NCBI RefSeq assembly: GCF_003025555.1
Contig: NZ_PYMH01000012.1
Location: 110,021-174,020, forward strand
Direction of reading: 5' to 3'
Length of the DNA: 64,000 nucleotides
Source: Photobacterium lutimaris
Lineage (GTDB): Bacteria; Pseudomonadota; Gammaproteobacteria; Enterobacterales; Vibrionaceae
Shown: positions 26,078 through 35,902 of the stretch, one piece after another
Numbering within the stretch: position 1 is the first letter of the stretch
How the letters are laid out: each line of letters begins with the position of its first letter
Translations under genes and position numbers: made by a program
The notes under the pieces: model-generated
Databases searched by the model: none
What the model was told of the DNA's origin: nothing
What the model saw: only the letters and a program-made list of their open reading frames with translations

Positions 26078-29000
26078 ATGACACTGTATAACCCCATGCT
26101 GGATAAAGATAACTGTGGTTTTGGGTTGATTGCCCACATCGAAGGAGAAACCAGCCACAAGCTTGTCCGCACCGCCATTTCCGCCCTTGACCGTATGACC
26201 CACCGTGGCGGGATCGCCGCTGATGGCAAAACCGGTGACGGCTGCGGGCTGCTGATGAAAAAGCCCGACAGTTTTTACCGTATTGTTGCCGCAGACAAGG
26301 GATGGAAATTGTCGCGTGAATTTGCCCTCGGCATGCTGTTCCTCAGTCAGGATCCGGTACTTGCCGAGCAGGCCCGGACCATCATCAGCGAAGAGCTCGC
26401 CAAGGAAACCTTGTCTCTGGTTGGCTGGCGGCAGGTCCCCATCAACCCACAGGTGCTGGGCCCTATCGCGACCGAAACTCTCCCCAATATCGAGCAGGTG
26501 TTCATCAATGCCCCTGCAGGCTGGAAGCCACGCGATATCGACCGCCGGCTTTACATTGCCCGGCGCCGGATCGAAAAACGCATCACCGCCGATCCCGATT
26601 TTTACATCTGTAGCCTGTCGACTCAGGTAACGGTCTACAAGGGGCTATGCATGCCCGCCGATCTTCCCCGCTTCTACCAAGATCTCGGGGATATCAGGCT
26701 AGAATCATCAATCTGTTTATTTCACCAGCGGTTTTCTACCAATACCCAACCCCGCTGGCCGTTAGCACAGCCGTTCCGGTATCTGGCCCATAACGGTGAA
26801 ATCAATACCATTGCCGGTAACCGTCAGTGGGCCCGGGCACGCGCCTACAAATTCACCTCGCCGTTGCTGCCGGATCTGCAAACCGCCGCCCCCTTTGTCA
26901 ACGAAACCGGATCGGACTCCTCGAGCCTCGATAACATGCTTGAGCTCTTCCTGTCCGGCGGCATGGATCTGTTCCGCGCAATGCGGATGCTGGTTCCGCC
27001 AGCGTGGCAGAACCACCCAGATATGGATCCCGAGCTGCGGGCTTTTTATGATTTTAACTCCATGCACATGGAGCCATGGGACGGGCCAGCCGGTATCGTG
27101 ATGTCCGACGGTCGCTATGCGGCCTGTAATCTCGACCGTAACGGCTTGCGACCGGCGAGGTACATCATCACCAAGGACAAGTTGATCACCCTCGCATCCG
27201 AGGTCGGGATCTGGGACTACGCCCCAGATGAAGTCGCCGAAAAAGGCCGGGTTGGCCCTGGCGAGTTACTGGTGATCGATACCAAGTTCGGCAAAATCTG
27301 GCATTCTGCCGACATTGATAACGACCTAATGGGACGCCATCCTTACAAGGAGTGGATGGATAGCCATGTCAAACGCCTGGTTCCTTTCGAAGAGTTAGGC
27401 GACGGACAAGTCGGTAGCCGCTCGTTCGATGATACTGAGCTCGGCACCAGCCAAAAACTGTTTGCCATGAGCCGCGAGGAGATCGATCAGGTCCTGCGGG
27501 TGATTGGCGAAAACGGGCAGGAGGCCACCGGCTCAATGGGCGATGATGCGCCGATGGCGGTGCTGTCGTCACGCGAGCGGGCTGTCACCGATTACTTCCG
27601 CCAGATGTTTGCCCAGGTCACCAATCCGCCGATTGACCCGTTGCGAGAAAAGCATGTGATGTCATTGGCCACCTGTATAGGCCGTGAAATCAATGTGTTC
27701 TGCGAAACCGATAGCCACGCCTACCGGGTCTCTTTTGGCTCGCCGGTACTGCTCTATTCCGACTTGGTGCAACTGCTAGAGCTCGACAACCAGCACTACC
27801 GCAACAGTATTATCGACATAAACTTCAACCCCGACGAGAAAGATCTTAAGCAGGCGATCATTGATATCTGTGATCAGGCCGAGCGCTTGGTCCGCAGCGG
27901 TACGGTACTCATCGTGCTATCGGACCGCGGCATCAATGCCGGCAAACTGCCCATTCCGGCCGCGATGGCTGTGGGGGCGGTCCAAAATCGGCTGGTCACC
28001 CAGCAACTGCGCTGCGATGCTAACATCGTTGTCGAAACCGCCACCGCGCGCGACCCGCATCAGTTTGCCGTATTGCTCGGCTTCGGGGCCACCGCAGTAT
28101 ACCCATACCTTGCCTATGAAACCCTCGGCCAATTGGTTGACAGTAATGCCATTACCAAGCCCTACCGCGAGGTGATGCTCAACTTCCGCAATGGCATCAA
28201 CAAGGGCTTGTACAAAATCATGTCCAAGATGGGGATCTCGACCATTGCCTCCTACCGCTGCGCCATGCTGTTCGAGGCCGTTGGCCTTGACGATGACATT
28301 GTCGAGCTCTGTTTCCGCGGCGTATCGAGCCGGATCCAGGGCGCAGGGTTTGCCGATTTCCAACAAGATTTGTTCAACCTTTCCCGCCGAGCATGGCTCA
28401 AACGCAAGCCTATCGAACATGGCGGTTTACTGAAATACGTCCACGGTGGTGAATTCCATGCCTACAACCCGGATGTTATCGGCACCCTGCAAAAGGCCGT
28501 CAAATCAGGCAATTACAGTGATTACCAAGCCTTTGCCAAGCAAGTGAATGAACGGCCTGTCGCCGCGATTCGCGACTTGCTCAAGCTCAAACCGGACCAA
28601 GCCCCGATTGCTATCGACAAGGTCGAAGAAGCATCAGCGCTCTACCAGCGCTTTGACTCTGCCGCCATGTCTATCGGCGCCCTGAGCCCGGAAGCTCACG
28701 AAGCACTGGCCATTGCGATGAACCGTTTGGGGGGCTACTCCAACTCCGGTGAGGGCGGAGAAGATCCGCGTCGTTTCAACAGCGAGCGCAACTCCCGAAT
28801 CAAACAGGTGGCGTCAGGTCGCTTTGGCGTCACCCCGCACTATCTGGTCAATGCCGATGTTATCCAGATCAAAGTGGCACAGGGTGCCAAGCCCGGTGAA
28901 GGGGGGCAGCTACCAGGCCACAAGGTCACCACCGAAATCGCCAAATTGCGTTATGCGGTACCGGGTGTCACCCTGATCTCCCCCCCACCCCACCATGATA

Positions 29001-30541
29001 TTTACTCGATTGAAGATCTGGCCCAGCTGATCTTCGATCTCAAGCAGGTCAACCCCACCGCCATGGTCTCGGTCAAGCTCGTCTCCGAACCCGGGGTCGG
29101 CACCATTGCCACCGGGGTTGCCAAGGCCTACGCCGATCTCATAACCATTTCCGGTTACGATGGCGGTACCGGGGCCAGCCCACTGACTTCGGTCAAATAT
29201 GCCGGTAGCCCATGGGAGTTGGGACTGGCTGAAACCCAGCAGGCCTTGGTTGCCAATGGTCTGCGCCACAAGATCCGCCTACAGGTGGATGGTGGCCTGA
29301 AAACCGGATTAGATGTGGTCAAAGCGGCGATTCTCGGGGCGGAGAGCTTCGGCTTCGGTACCGCGCCTATGGTAGCGCTAGGGTGTAAATACCTGCGGAT
29401 CTGCCACCTCAACAACTGTGCCACCGGGGTGGCAACCCAAGACGAAACCTTGCGCCGTGATTTCTTCAAGGGCCTGCCCGAACAAGTCATGAACTACTTC
29501 ATCGGCCTGGGTCAGGAAGTCCGGGAGCTCCTTGCCGAATTGGGGGTCGAGAAGCTGACTGACTTGATTGGCCGCACCGAGCTGCTCGAGGTCATCGGCG
29601 GCTATACCGCCAAGCAGAGCAAGTTGGATCTCACACCAGTACTGGCAACCTCAGCGCCGCTGGAAGGCAAGACCCTGTACTGTAGCGAAAGTAACACGCC
29701 GTTCGACAATGCACCGCTCAATATCACCCTGTTCGAACAGGCGCTGCCCGCGATCGAAGCGCGCAGCGGTGCCGACATCTTCGAGGATATTCGTAATACC
29801 GACCGCTCGGTTGGGGCAAGATTGTCGGGGGAAATTGCCAAGCGCTGGGGGGATCAAGGCATGGCTTCAACACCGGTCAACCTCCATCTGACCGGCACCG
29901 CCGGCCAGTCATTCGGTGTATGGAATGCCGGCGGACTTAACCTGCTCCTCACCGGAGATGCCAACGACTATGTCGGCAAAGGGATGACCGGCGGGCAAAT
30001 CGTGATCCGTCCGCCTATTGGCTCGGCATTCAAATCTAACCACGCGACCATCATCGGCAATACCTGCCTGTATGGCGCGACTGGCGGCAAGCTATTTGCG
30101 GCCGGCAAAGCCGGTGAGCGTTTTGCGGTTCGTAACTCCGGCACCATCGCAGTCATCGAGGGAGCTGGCGACAATGCCTGTGAATACATGACCGGAGGCA
30201 TTGTGGCGATTCTCGGCAAGACCGGGGTCAACTTCGGGGCTGGAATGACCGGTGGCTTTGCCTACATCCTCGACGAAGATGGTGATTTCGCTGGGCGGGT
30301 CAATCGTGAGCTGGTCGAAGCCCTGCCGCTAGCCAAGCTGAAGATCCACCAGGAGCACCTTCGCGGCCTGATTGACCAACACCTCGAATTAACCGGCTCA
30401 GATCGGGCACAGGAAATATTGGCCGAATTCGACCAATGGATCCCGCGCTTTTATCTGGCCAAACCAAAGGCTGCCGATGTCAACACCTTGCTCGGCCACC
30501 AAAGTCGCTCAGCCGCCGAGCTGCGCGTGCAAGCACAATAG
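26078..30541 (+). CDS. gltB: Glutamate synthase large subunit, type 2 (enterobacterial type)
   Basis: Second GOGAT large subunit, 1487 aa from the ATG at 26078, chosen because AGGGAG lies 7 bases upstream; a longer in-frame version from 25922 would add 52 residues of unlikely composition. The nucleophile is C13 (MLDKDNCGFGLIAHIEG) after a short propeptide. Very close to E. coli GltB along its whole length: HRGGIAADGKTGDGCGLL, MSKMGISTIASYRC, AQGAKPGEGGQLPG, the [3Fe-4S] cysteines in CKYLRICHLNNC, and the C-terminus HQSRSAAELRVQAQ. Followed after 12 bases by its own gltD. Together with the first operon this gives two complete enzymes. Confidence 0.95.
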   Translation: MTLYNPMLDKDNCGFGLIAHIEGETSHKLVRTAISALDRMTHRGGIAADGKTGDGCGLLMKKPDSFYRIVAADKGWKLSREFALGMLFLSQDPVLAEQARTIISEELAKETLSLVGWRQVPINPQVLGPIATETLPNIEQVFINAPAGWKPRDIDRRLYIARRRIEKRITADPDFYICSLSTQVTVYKGLCMPADLPRFYQDLGDIRLESSICLFHQRFSTNTQPRWPLAQPFRYLAHNGEINTIAGNRQWARARAYKFTSPLLPDLQTAAPFVNETGSDSSSLDNMLELFLSGGMDLFRAMRMLVPPAWQNHPDMDPELRAFYDFNSMHMEPWDGPAGIVMSDGRYAACNLDRNGLRPARYIITKDKLITLASEVGIWDYAPDEVAEKGRVGPGELLVIDTKFGKIWHSADIDNDLMGRHPYKEWMDSHVKRLVPFEELGDGQVGSRSFDDTELGTSQKLFAMSREEIDQVLRVIGENGQEATGSMGDDAPMAVLSSRERAVTDYFRQMFAQVTNPPIDPLREKHVMSLATCIGREINVFCETDSHAYRVSFGSPVLLYSDLVQLLELDNQHYRNSIIDINFNPDEKDLKQAIIDICDQAERLVRSGTVLIVLSDRGINAGKLPIPAAMAVGAVQNRLVTQQLRCDANIVVETATARDPHQFAVLLGFGATAVYPYLAYETLGQLVDSNAITKPYREVMLNFRNGINKGLYKIMSKMGISTIASYRCAMLFEAVGLDDDIVELCFRGVSSRIQGAGFADFQQDLFNLSRRAWLKRKPIEHGGLLKYVHGGEFHAYNPDVIGTLQKAVKSGNYSDYQAFAKQVNERPVAAIRDLLKLKPDQAPIAIDKVEEASALYQRFDSAAMSIGALSPEAHEALAIAMNRLGGYSNSGEGGEDPRRFNSERNSRIKQVASGRFGVTPHYLVNADVIQIKVAQGAKPGEGGQLPGHKVTTEIAKLRYAVPGVTLISPPPHHDIYSIEDLAQLIFDLKQVNPTAMVSVKLVSEPGVGTIATGVAKAYADLITISGYDGGTGASPLTSVKYAGSPWELGLAETQQALVANGLRHKIRLQVDGGLKTGLDVVKAAILGAESFGFGTAPMVALGCKYLRICHLNNCATGVATQDETLRRDFFKGLPEQVMNYFIGLGQEVRELLAELGVEKLTDLIGRTELLEVIGGYTAKQSKLDLTPVLATSAPLEGKTLYCSESNTPFDNAPLNITLFEQALPAIEARSGADIFEDIRNTDRSVGARLSGEIAKRWGDQGMASTPVNLHLTGTAGQSFGVWNAGGLNLLLTGDANDYVGKGMTGGQIVIRPPIGSAFKSNHATIIGNTCLYGATGGKLFAAGKAGERFAVRNSGTIAVIEGAGDNACEYMTGGIVAILGKTGVNFGAGMTGGFAYILDEDGDFAGRVNRELVEALPLAKLKIHQEHLRGLIDQHLELTGSDRAQEILAEFDQWIPRFYLAKPKAADVNTLLGHQSRSAAELRVQAQ

Positions 30542-30553
30542 GGAGGGAGTCCG

Positions 30554-31966
30554 ATGAGCCAGAACATATACCAATTTATCGATGTTGCGCGTATCGACCC
30601 ACCCAAGAAGCCACTTAACGTGCGCAAGATTGAGTTTGTCGAGATCTACGAACCGTTCACCCGCCAGCAGGCCAGCGCCCAGGCAGACCGCTGCCTCGAT
30701 TGCGGCAATCCGTACTGCGAATGGAAGTGCCCGGTCCACAACTACATTCCCCAATGGCTCAAGCTCGCCAACGAAGGTAGGATCATCGAAGCGGTTGAGC
30801 TATCGCACCAGACCAACACCTTGCCCGAAGTCTGCGGCCGGGTCTGTCCGCAGGACCGACTGTGTGAAGGGGCTTGTACCCTCAACGATGACTTCGGTGC
30901 CGTCACTATCGGTAATGTTGAGAAATACATCACCGACAAGGCATTCGAAATGGGCTGGAAGCCAGATATGTCCCATGTTGAGTGGACCGACAAGAAGGTA
31001 GCGATCATCGGGGCTGGCCCGGCAGGTCTGTCCTGTGCCGATATCTTGGTACGCAACGGGGTCAAACCCGTCGTGTTCGATCGCTATCCGGAAATTGGCG
31101 GCCTGCTGACCTTCGGCATCCCGTCGTTCAAGCTGGAAAAAGAGGTAATGATCAACCGCCGCAGGATTTTCTCCGACATGGGCGTCGAGTTCCGCCTCAA
31201 TACCGACGTCGGTAAAGACATCGAGCTGGCCGAGCTGATTGCCAAATATGATGCCGTGTTCCTCGGCGTCGGGACCTACCAAAACATGCGGGCAGGCCTG
31301 GCAAATGAAGAAGCTCCAGGCGTCGTCGATGCGCTGCCGTTCTTGGTGTCCAACACCTACCGGGTTATGGGACTCGAGGACGAACAGCCGTTTATTGATA
31401 TGGCTGGGAAAAACGTGGTGGTCCTCGGAGGGGGAGACACCGCCATGGACTGCGTCCGGACCTCGGTGCGCCAAGGAGCCAGCAAGGTTATCTGTGCCTA
31501 CCGCCGCGATGAAGCCAATATGCCAGGCTCAAAGCGTGAGGTGAAAAACGCCCGCGAGGAAGGCGTGATATTCCAGTTCAACCTGCAGCCTACCGGCTTG
31601 GAGGTCGACAGCAATGGTCAAATCTGCGGGGTGAAAATGGTCAAAACCGCGCTCGGCGATCCCGATGACGCTGGCCGCCGCCGTCCTGAGCCCGTACCTG
31701 GCAGCGAACATGTCTTGCCAGCCGATGCGGTGATCATGGCCTTCGGCTTCCAGCCCCATGCCATGCCCTGGCTATCCGAGTTCGGGGTCGATCTCGATCA
31801 GTGGGGGCGGATCCAAGCACCGGACAACGGGGACTATGCCTTCCAGACCTCCAACCCGAAAATCTTTGCCGGCGGTGATGCCGTCCGCGGCTCGGATCTG
31901 GTGGTGACCGCCATTGACGAAGGTCGCCGCGCCGCAGATGGGATCCTCGACTACCTCAATGTGTAA
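30554..31966 (+). CDS. gltD: Glutamate synthase small subunit, type 2 (enterobacterial type)
   Basis: 470 aa, E. coli GltD length. N-terminus MSQNIYQFIDVARIDPPKK, cysteine clusters CLDCGNPYCEWKCPVHN and GRVCPQDRLCEGAC, FAD loop IIGAGPAGLSCAD, NADPH loop VLGGGDTAMDCVRTS and FAGGDAVRGSDLVV. It pairs with the large subunit encoded 12 bases upstream (ribosome site GGGAGGGAG between them). No gltF-like gene follows. Confidence 0.95.
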   Translation: MSQNIYQFIDVARIDPPKKPLNVRKIEFVEIYEPFTRQQASAQADRCLDCGNPYCEWKCPVHNYIPQWLKLANEGRIIEAVELSHQTNTLPEVCGRVCPQDRLCEGACTLNDDFGAVTIGNVEKYITDKAFEMGWKPDMSHVEWTDKKVAIIGAGPAGLSCADILVRNGVKPVVFDRYPEIGGLLTFGIPSFKLEKEVMINRRRIFSDMGVEFRLNTDVGKDIELAELIAKYDAVFLGVGTYQNMRAGLANEEAPGVVDALPFLVSNTYRVMGLEDEQPFIDMAGKNVVVLGGGDTAMDCVRTSVRQGASKVICAYRRDEANMPGSKREVKNAREEGVIFQFNLQPTGLEVDSNGQICGVKMVKTALGDPDDAGRRRPEPVPGSEHVLPADAVIMAFGFQPHAMPWLSEFGVDLDQWGRIQAPDNGDYAFQTSNPKIFAGGDAVRGSDLVVTAIDEGRRAADGILDYLNV

Positions 31967-32027
31967 CTAACCGGTTGGCAGCTTGGCATTGTGGCTGCCC
32001 ACCATGTTACAATTGAGCCATTCCCTC

Positions 32028-32050
32028 GCCCCCTCAAATGGGGGGCTTGT
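32028..32050 (+). terminator. Possible terminator or hairpin between gltD and mtnN
   Basis: GCCCCC (32028-32033) pairs with GGGGGC (32041-32046) around a six-base loop, followed by the weak T tract TTGTT. It lies only about 23 bases before the mtnN ATG, so it could also sit in the mtnN leader. Confidence 0.4.
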
Positions 32051-32072
32051 TACCAAATAAGAGACTGTATTG

Positions 32073-32771
32073 ATGAAAATCGGCATTATCGGCGCGATGG
32101 AGCAAGAAGTTGCCATCCTAAAAGATCAACTGGCTAACAGCGAAACTCACCACAAAGCAGGCTGTACGTTCTACACCGGCACACTTAATGGACATGATGT
32201 GGTCCTGCTTCAATCTGGCATCGGTAAAGTCGCTGCCGCAGTGGGTAGTGCTGTACTGCTTGAGATCTTCCAGCCAGATGTCGTACTGAACACGGGCTCT
32301 GCCGGTGGTTTCGATAGCAGCTTGAACGTCGGTGATGTCGTGATCTCGACAGAAGTACGCTACCACGATGCCGACGTCACGGCATTCGGTTACGAAATCG
32401 GTCAGATGGCACAGCAGCCAGCGGCTTTCGTATCAGATACCAAGTTGATGGACGTTGCCGAGCAGGCACTGTCAACCATGGGCGATACCCACGCAGTACG
32501 TGGCCTGATCTGCACTGGCGATGCCTTCGTCTGCTCAGCAGAAAAACAAGCCTTCATCCGTGACAACTTCCCAGCGGTTATCGCTGTAGAAATGGAAGCC
32601 GCAGCAATTGCCCAGGCTTGTCACCAATTCAACGTACCGTTCGTGGTTGTTCGTGCTATTTCTGATGTCGCTGACAAAGAATCACCGATGAGCTTTGAAG
32701 AGTTCCTACCGGTGGCAGCACAAAGCTCATCGGTAATGGTTGCCAAGATGGTTGACCTACTGAACCAGTAA
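32073..32771 (+). CDS. mtnN: 5'-methylthioadenosine/S-adenosylhomocysteine nucleosidase
   Basis: Hydrolyses MTA, S-adenosylhomocysteine and 5'-deoxyadenosine; needed for methionine salvage and upstream of autoinducer-2 formation (Pfs/LuxS pathway). 232 aa from the ATG at 32073 (the TTG one codon earlier is not needed). Motifs: MKIGIIGAMEQEVAIL with the catalytic-region Glu, NTGSAGGF, ICTGDAFVCS, VEMEAAAIAQ and the catalytic-loop RAISDVADKES. One base separates it from the CbiB-like gene, forming a mtnN-cbiB-btuF run. Confidence 0.96.
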   Translation: MKIGIIGAMEQEVAILKDQLANSETHHKAGCTFYTGTLNGHDVVLLQSGIGKVAAAVGSAVLLEIFQPDVVLNTGSAGGFDSSLNVGDVVISTEVRYHDADVTAFGYEIGQMAQQPAAFVSDTKLMDVAEQALSTMGDTHAVRGLICTGDAFVCSAEKQAFIRDNFPAVIAVEMEAAAIAQACHQFNVPFVVVRAISDVADKESPMSFEEFLPVAAQSSSVMVAKMVDLLNQ

Positions 32772-32772
32772 G

Positions 32773-33729
32773 ATGACCGACGCCATTGCACTTATTGCCG
32801 GTAACAGCACCCTACTCGCCTTGTGGGGTGCACTGGCATTGCAATGGCTCTTGCCCATTCCCTCCCAGCTCCACCCATTACAAATCTGGCGTCACCTCGC
32901 GCTGTCTCTCGCCAGTAAAGTCAACAAACCCAATGATGCCCCGCAGCAAAAGCGCTTGTCTGGCCTGCTCTCTTGGCTGCTGCTATGGCTAACCGTGCTG
33001 ATTGTCCTTATCTGCCTTTACCAGTTGGTCTGGTTCGATACGGCTTTCCACTTATTGTTGCTATGGGTCGCTCTGGACTGGCGCAATATACACAGGTTCA
33101 GCAAACAGTTTGTCCGTGCCTATAGCCGCGAGGACAAGCGACAATGCCGGGCACTGCTTGGCACCAAGGTAAACCGCCATACCGACAGCCTATCACTGCT
33201 CGGACTGGGTAAAGCCAGCGCTGAAACCTTGCTGGTCGGATACGGCCGGTTGGTTGCCGGCGTCTTGTTCTGGTACGCTCTAGCGGGCGGGATTGGGGCT
33301 ATCTTGTACCGCTTAGCCGTCGAGCTGAGCCGCTGCTGGTCACCCAGCAGGCAGCAATACCGCCATTTTGGCCAACCGGCCACCACTGCCCTTGCCGTAT
33401 TGGATATTGTTCCACTTCGCTTGTTTGCACTGTTACTGACAGTTGGCCACAACGCAAAAGTGGCATTGCGGGGCCTCAAGCAACAAGGGGAAAGCTGGCA
33501 ACTCCCCGGTCCGGGCTGGCTGTTAGCGGCTGCCGGTCACAAGCTATCGCTGTCACTGGGTGGCCCGGCGATTTATGATCAGATAAAAATGGAGCGGCCC
33601 AAACTGGGGGGCAGAATTGCCCCGGCGGCCTTGCACCTGAGCCAAATTGATCGCCTTGCCAACCAACGACTATGGATATGGGTTGCCGTCCACAGCCTGC
33701 TATTACTAATGCTACAAGGAGCTGTTTAA
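32773..33729 (+). CDS. CbiB/CobD-family membrane protein (cobinamide-phosphate synthase-like)
   Basis: 318 aa polytopic protein. Hydrophobic stretches near 10-30, 65-100, 150-180, 215-230 and 295-315. FDTAFHLLLLWVALDWRNIHRF, SLLGLGKASAETLLVGYGRLVAGVLFWY, AVLDIVPLRLFALLLTV and LSLGGPAIYDQIKMERPKLG follow the layout of CbiB, which joins aminopropanol phosphate to the corrin side chain. The sequence is diverged from enzymes of the complete pathway. Position directly before btuF agrees with a cobalamin role such as salvage; no other cobalamin synthesis genes are here, so exact activity is uncertain. Confidence 0.75.
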   Translation: MTDAIALIAGNSTLLALWGALALQWLLPIPSQLHPLQIWRHLALSLASKVNKPNDAPQQKRLSGLLSWLLLWLTVLIVLICLYQLVWFDTAFHLLLLWVALDWRNIHRFSKQFVRAYSREDKRQCRALLGTKVNRHTDSLSLLGLGKASAETLLVGYGRLVAGVLFWYALAGGIGAILYRLAVELSRCWSPSRQQYRHFGQPATTALAVLDIVPLRLFALLLTVGHNAKVALRGLKQQGESWQLPGPGWLLAAAGHKLSLSLGGPAIYDQIKMERPKLGGRIAPAALHLSQIDRLANQRLWIWVAVHSLLLLMLQGAV

Positions 33730-34554
33730 GTGCGTTTCGCTGTTATCTGCCTACTGTTATTTCCGGCCTTCCTCACAGCGGCCCAGCCCGTAGAAACCAT
33801 CATCAGCCTGTCGCCACACACCACCGAGATGGCGTATGCCGCAGGGCTTGGTGATAAGCTTATTGCAGCCAGTGACTACAGCGACTACCCGCAAGCCGCC
33901 AAGTCTCTCGAGCGGGTGGCTAACTACCGCGGAATAAAAATGGAGCGAATCGTCGCCCTGCAGCCAGATCTGATCTTGGCCTGGAAAGGGGGCAACCCGA
34001 CCCGTGAGATGACCCGGTTAGAGCAGCTGGGCTTCAAGGTGTTCTATTCCAACCCCAAATCACTGGAAGAAATTGCCAGTACGCTGGAACAATTGGGCCA
34101 ATTTGCCGATTCACCCAAGCAAGCCCAGCATAGCGCCCAAGACTTTCGCCAGCGACTGGACAAACTGCGCCTAGCCCATCAGGGAAAACACCCCGTCAGC
34201 TTTTTCTATCAACTCAGTAGCAGTCCGATGATCACGGTAGCTGGTGACAACTGGCCGAGCCAAGTGTTTGCGGTCTGCGGCGGAACAAACATCTTTGCTA
34301 ACAGTGCCGCTGCCTATCCGCAGATCTCAACAGAGCAGGTCATTGTCAGGCAGCCCGAGGTGATCTTCGGTACCTCACATGCCGCAGGCGATCATTCGAT
34401 ATGGGAACAATGGCGTCAGCAGTTACCGGCCGTTGAAAAGCAGCACTTATTTACCCTGACTTCCGACTGGCTGAACCGACCGACGCCGCGTACGATTATG
34501 GCCGCAGAGGAAATCTGCCAGTATCTAGATCGGGTACGCCAGAGCCGCTTGTAA
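33730..34554 (+). CDS. btuF: Vitamin B12 periplasmic binding protein BtuF
   Basis: Delivers cobalamin to the BtuCD ABC importer. 274 aa. GTG start at 33730 directly follows the previous stop, with an AAGGAG ribosome site inside the end of that gene. Signal peptide RFAVICLLLFPAFLTAAQ, then IISLSPHTTEMAYAAGLGDKLIAASDYSDYP, RIVALQPDLILAWKGGN and the cysteine-containing AVCGGTNIF. These are the class III binding-protein blocks of BtuF. No BtuC or BtuD gene is adjacent, as is usual for gamma-proteobacteria. Confidence 0.92.
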   Translation: MRFAVICLLLFPAFLTAAQPVETIISLSPHTTEMAYAAGLGDKLIAASDYSDYPQAAKSLERVANYRGIKMERIVALQPDLILAWKGGNPTREMTRLEQLGFKVFYSNPKSLEEIASTLEQLGQFADSPKQAQHSAQDFRQRLDKLRLAHQGKHPVSFFYQLSSSPMITVAGDNWPSQVFAVCGGTNIFANSAAAYPQISTEQVIVRQPEVIFGTSHAAGDHSIWEQWRQQLPAVEKQHLFTLTSDWLNRPTPRTIMAAEEICQYLDRVRQSRL

Positions 34555-34671
34555 CACGCTATCAACAATCACTGTGAGTCATCTCACAAAGCCGGTTCGG
34601 CAAGTTGTCAGCCAGTTTTTTCGTCGTACAATCTGCGCGATCGCACTCTCATCTCTGACTCAACAGGTATC

Positions 34672-35286
34672 ATGATGCTCATTTATCTTCTCGATATGTT
34701 CGGAACGGCCGTGTTTGCCGCTTCAGGCGTATTACTGGCTGGCCGCCTCCGAATGGACCCGTTTGGGGTCGTGGTGCTGGCTAGCGTCACCGCAATTGGC
34801 GGGGGAACCATCCGTGATATGGCCCTGGGGGCCACGCCAGTTTTCTGGATCACCGATACCAATTATCTGTGGGTGATTTTCATTACCTGCTTGGTCAGCA
34901 TGCTGGCTATTCGCCGCCCGCGCCAAATGCCGTGGTGGATATTGCCGGTGTCAGATGCCATCGGCCTGGCGGTATTTGTGGCTATTGGTGTCGAGAAGGC
35001 ACTGCGTTTTGGTGCCACACCAATGGTCGCGGTGATCATGGGCGTCATGACGGGCTGTGGCGGCGGGGTGATCCGCGATGTGCTGGCAAGGGAGATCCCG
35101 ATGGTACTGCGTACCGAGGTGTATGCCACCGCCTGTATCCTCGGAGGTATTGTCCACACTGTGGCCCTGTCGGCAAATGTCGACAGTGCCGTCGCGACTC
35201 TGGCGGGAATTATTACCACGCTGACGATCCGCCTGGCAGCGATCCGCTGGCACCTTTCCTTGCCAACCTTCGCCCTGAGGCCTTAA
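34672..35286 (+). CDS. YadS/TRIC-type cation channel family membrane protein (UPF0126)
   Basis: 204 aa with about seven hydrophobic segments and the internal duplication of the family: two related halves, each with a glycine-rich motif, ITAIGGGTIRDMALG-like (TAIGGGTIRDMAL) in the first and TGCGGGVIRDVLA in the second. Bacterial homologues of trimeric intracellular cation channels have this pattern; substrate in bacteria is uncertain (cation or glycine transport have been proposed). E. coli has its homologue yadS beside btuF as here. CAACAGGT precedes the ATG pair at 34672/34675. Confidence 0.88.
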   Translation: MMLIYLLDMFGTAVFAASGVLLAGRLRMDPFGVVVLASVTAIGGGTIRDMALGATPVFWITDTNYLWVIFITCLVSMLAIRRPRQMPWWILPVSDAIGLAVFVAIGVEKALRFGATPMVAVIMGVMTGCGGGVIRDVLAREIPMVLRTEVYATACILGGIVHTVALSANVDSAVATLAGIITTLTIRLAAIRWHLSLPTFALRP

Positions 35287-35327
35287 GATTCCTCGCAGCT
35301 TCAGATGCAACAACTTATGCAATTGCA

Positions 35328-35357
35328 CAAAAACCGCCACTCTGGCGGTTTTTTTCT
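35328..35357 (+). terminator. Terminator of the btuF-yadS region
   Basis: AACCGCCA (35332-35339) pairs with TGGCGGTT (35343-35350), loop CTC, then seven T. Confidence 0.88.
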
Positions 35358-35485
35358 ACCTAATCGCCATGAATCAAATCACTAAGTAAATAAATAACTT
35401 TACTTAAATGAAGGGCGAGCTACATTTAAATAAACAAAATACTTTATTTAACTAAAACCTTATTTAATAACAAACCGAGGTACCT

Positions 35486-35902
35486 ATGACCCCCTACGTA
35501 GAACATGCCAACATTACCGTCGGCAATATCGACCTCACAGTCGAATTTATCCAAACCGCCCTGCCTTCATTCGCCATCCGCCATTGCGGCCAAGGTGATG
35601 GCTACCGCTGGTGCCATATCGGTACCGAACTAAGCTACCTTGCCCTGCAGGAAGTTGTCGAACGCGAATCAGTCGATCGTACACCGTACCGAGACAGTGG
35701 CATTAATCATATTGGTTTGGTGACCGATGATATCGACAGTGTCAAAGCACGCCTACTGGCCGCCGGGTATACAGAAAATGAAATGGAGACGTCGCACCCT
35801 TGGCGAAAGCGAATTTATTTTTGGGATCCTAATAGGATAGAGTGGGAGTTCATTGAATACCTGAGTCAGGATGACAGTCAGCGTAACGACTATAGCATAT
35901 AG
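35486..35902 (+). CDS. VOC (glyoxalase/bleomycin-resistance fold) protein
   Basis: 138 aa. Two beta-alpha-beta-beta-beta modules: one from YVEHANITVGNIDLTVEFIQ, the other from SGINHIGLVTDDIDSVKARLLAAGYTENE, ending KRIYFWDPNRIEWEFIEYL. Candidate metal ligands are H8, H75 and E123 or E126. Specific activity unknown; the family includes isomerases, dioxygenases and resistance proteins. Preceded by a very AT-rich 128 bases (35358-35485), unlike its neighbours. Its stop codon TAG shares its G with the first unit of the 7-bp tandem repeat. It is part of the block placed between the yadS and erpA genes. Confidence 0.8.
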   Translation: MTPYVEHANITVGNIDLTVEFIQTALPSFAIRHCGQGDGYRWCHIGTELSYLALQEVVERESVDRTPYRDSGINHIGLVTDDIDSVKARLLAAGYTENEMETSHPWRKRIYFWDPNRIEWEFIEYLSQDDSQRNDYSI

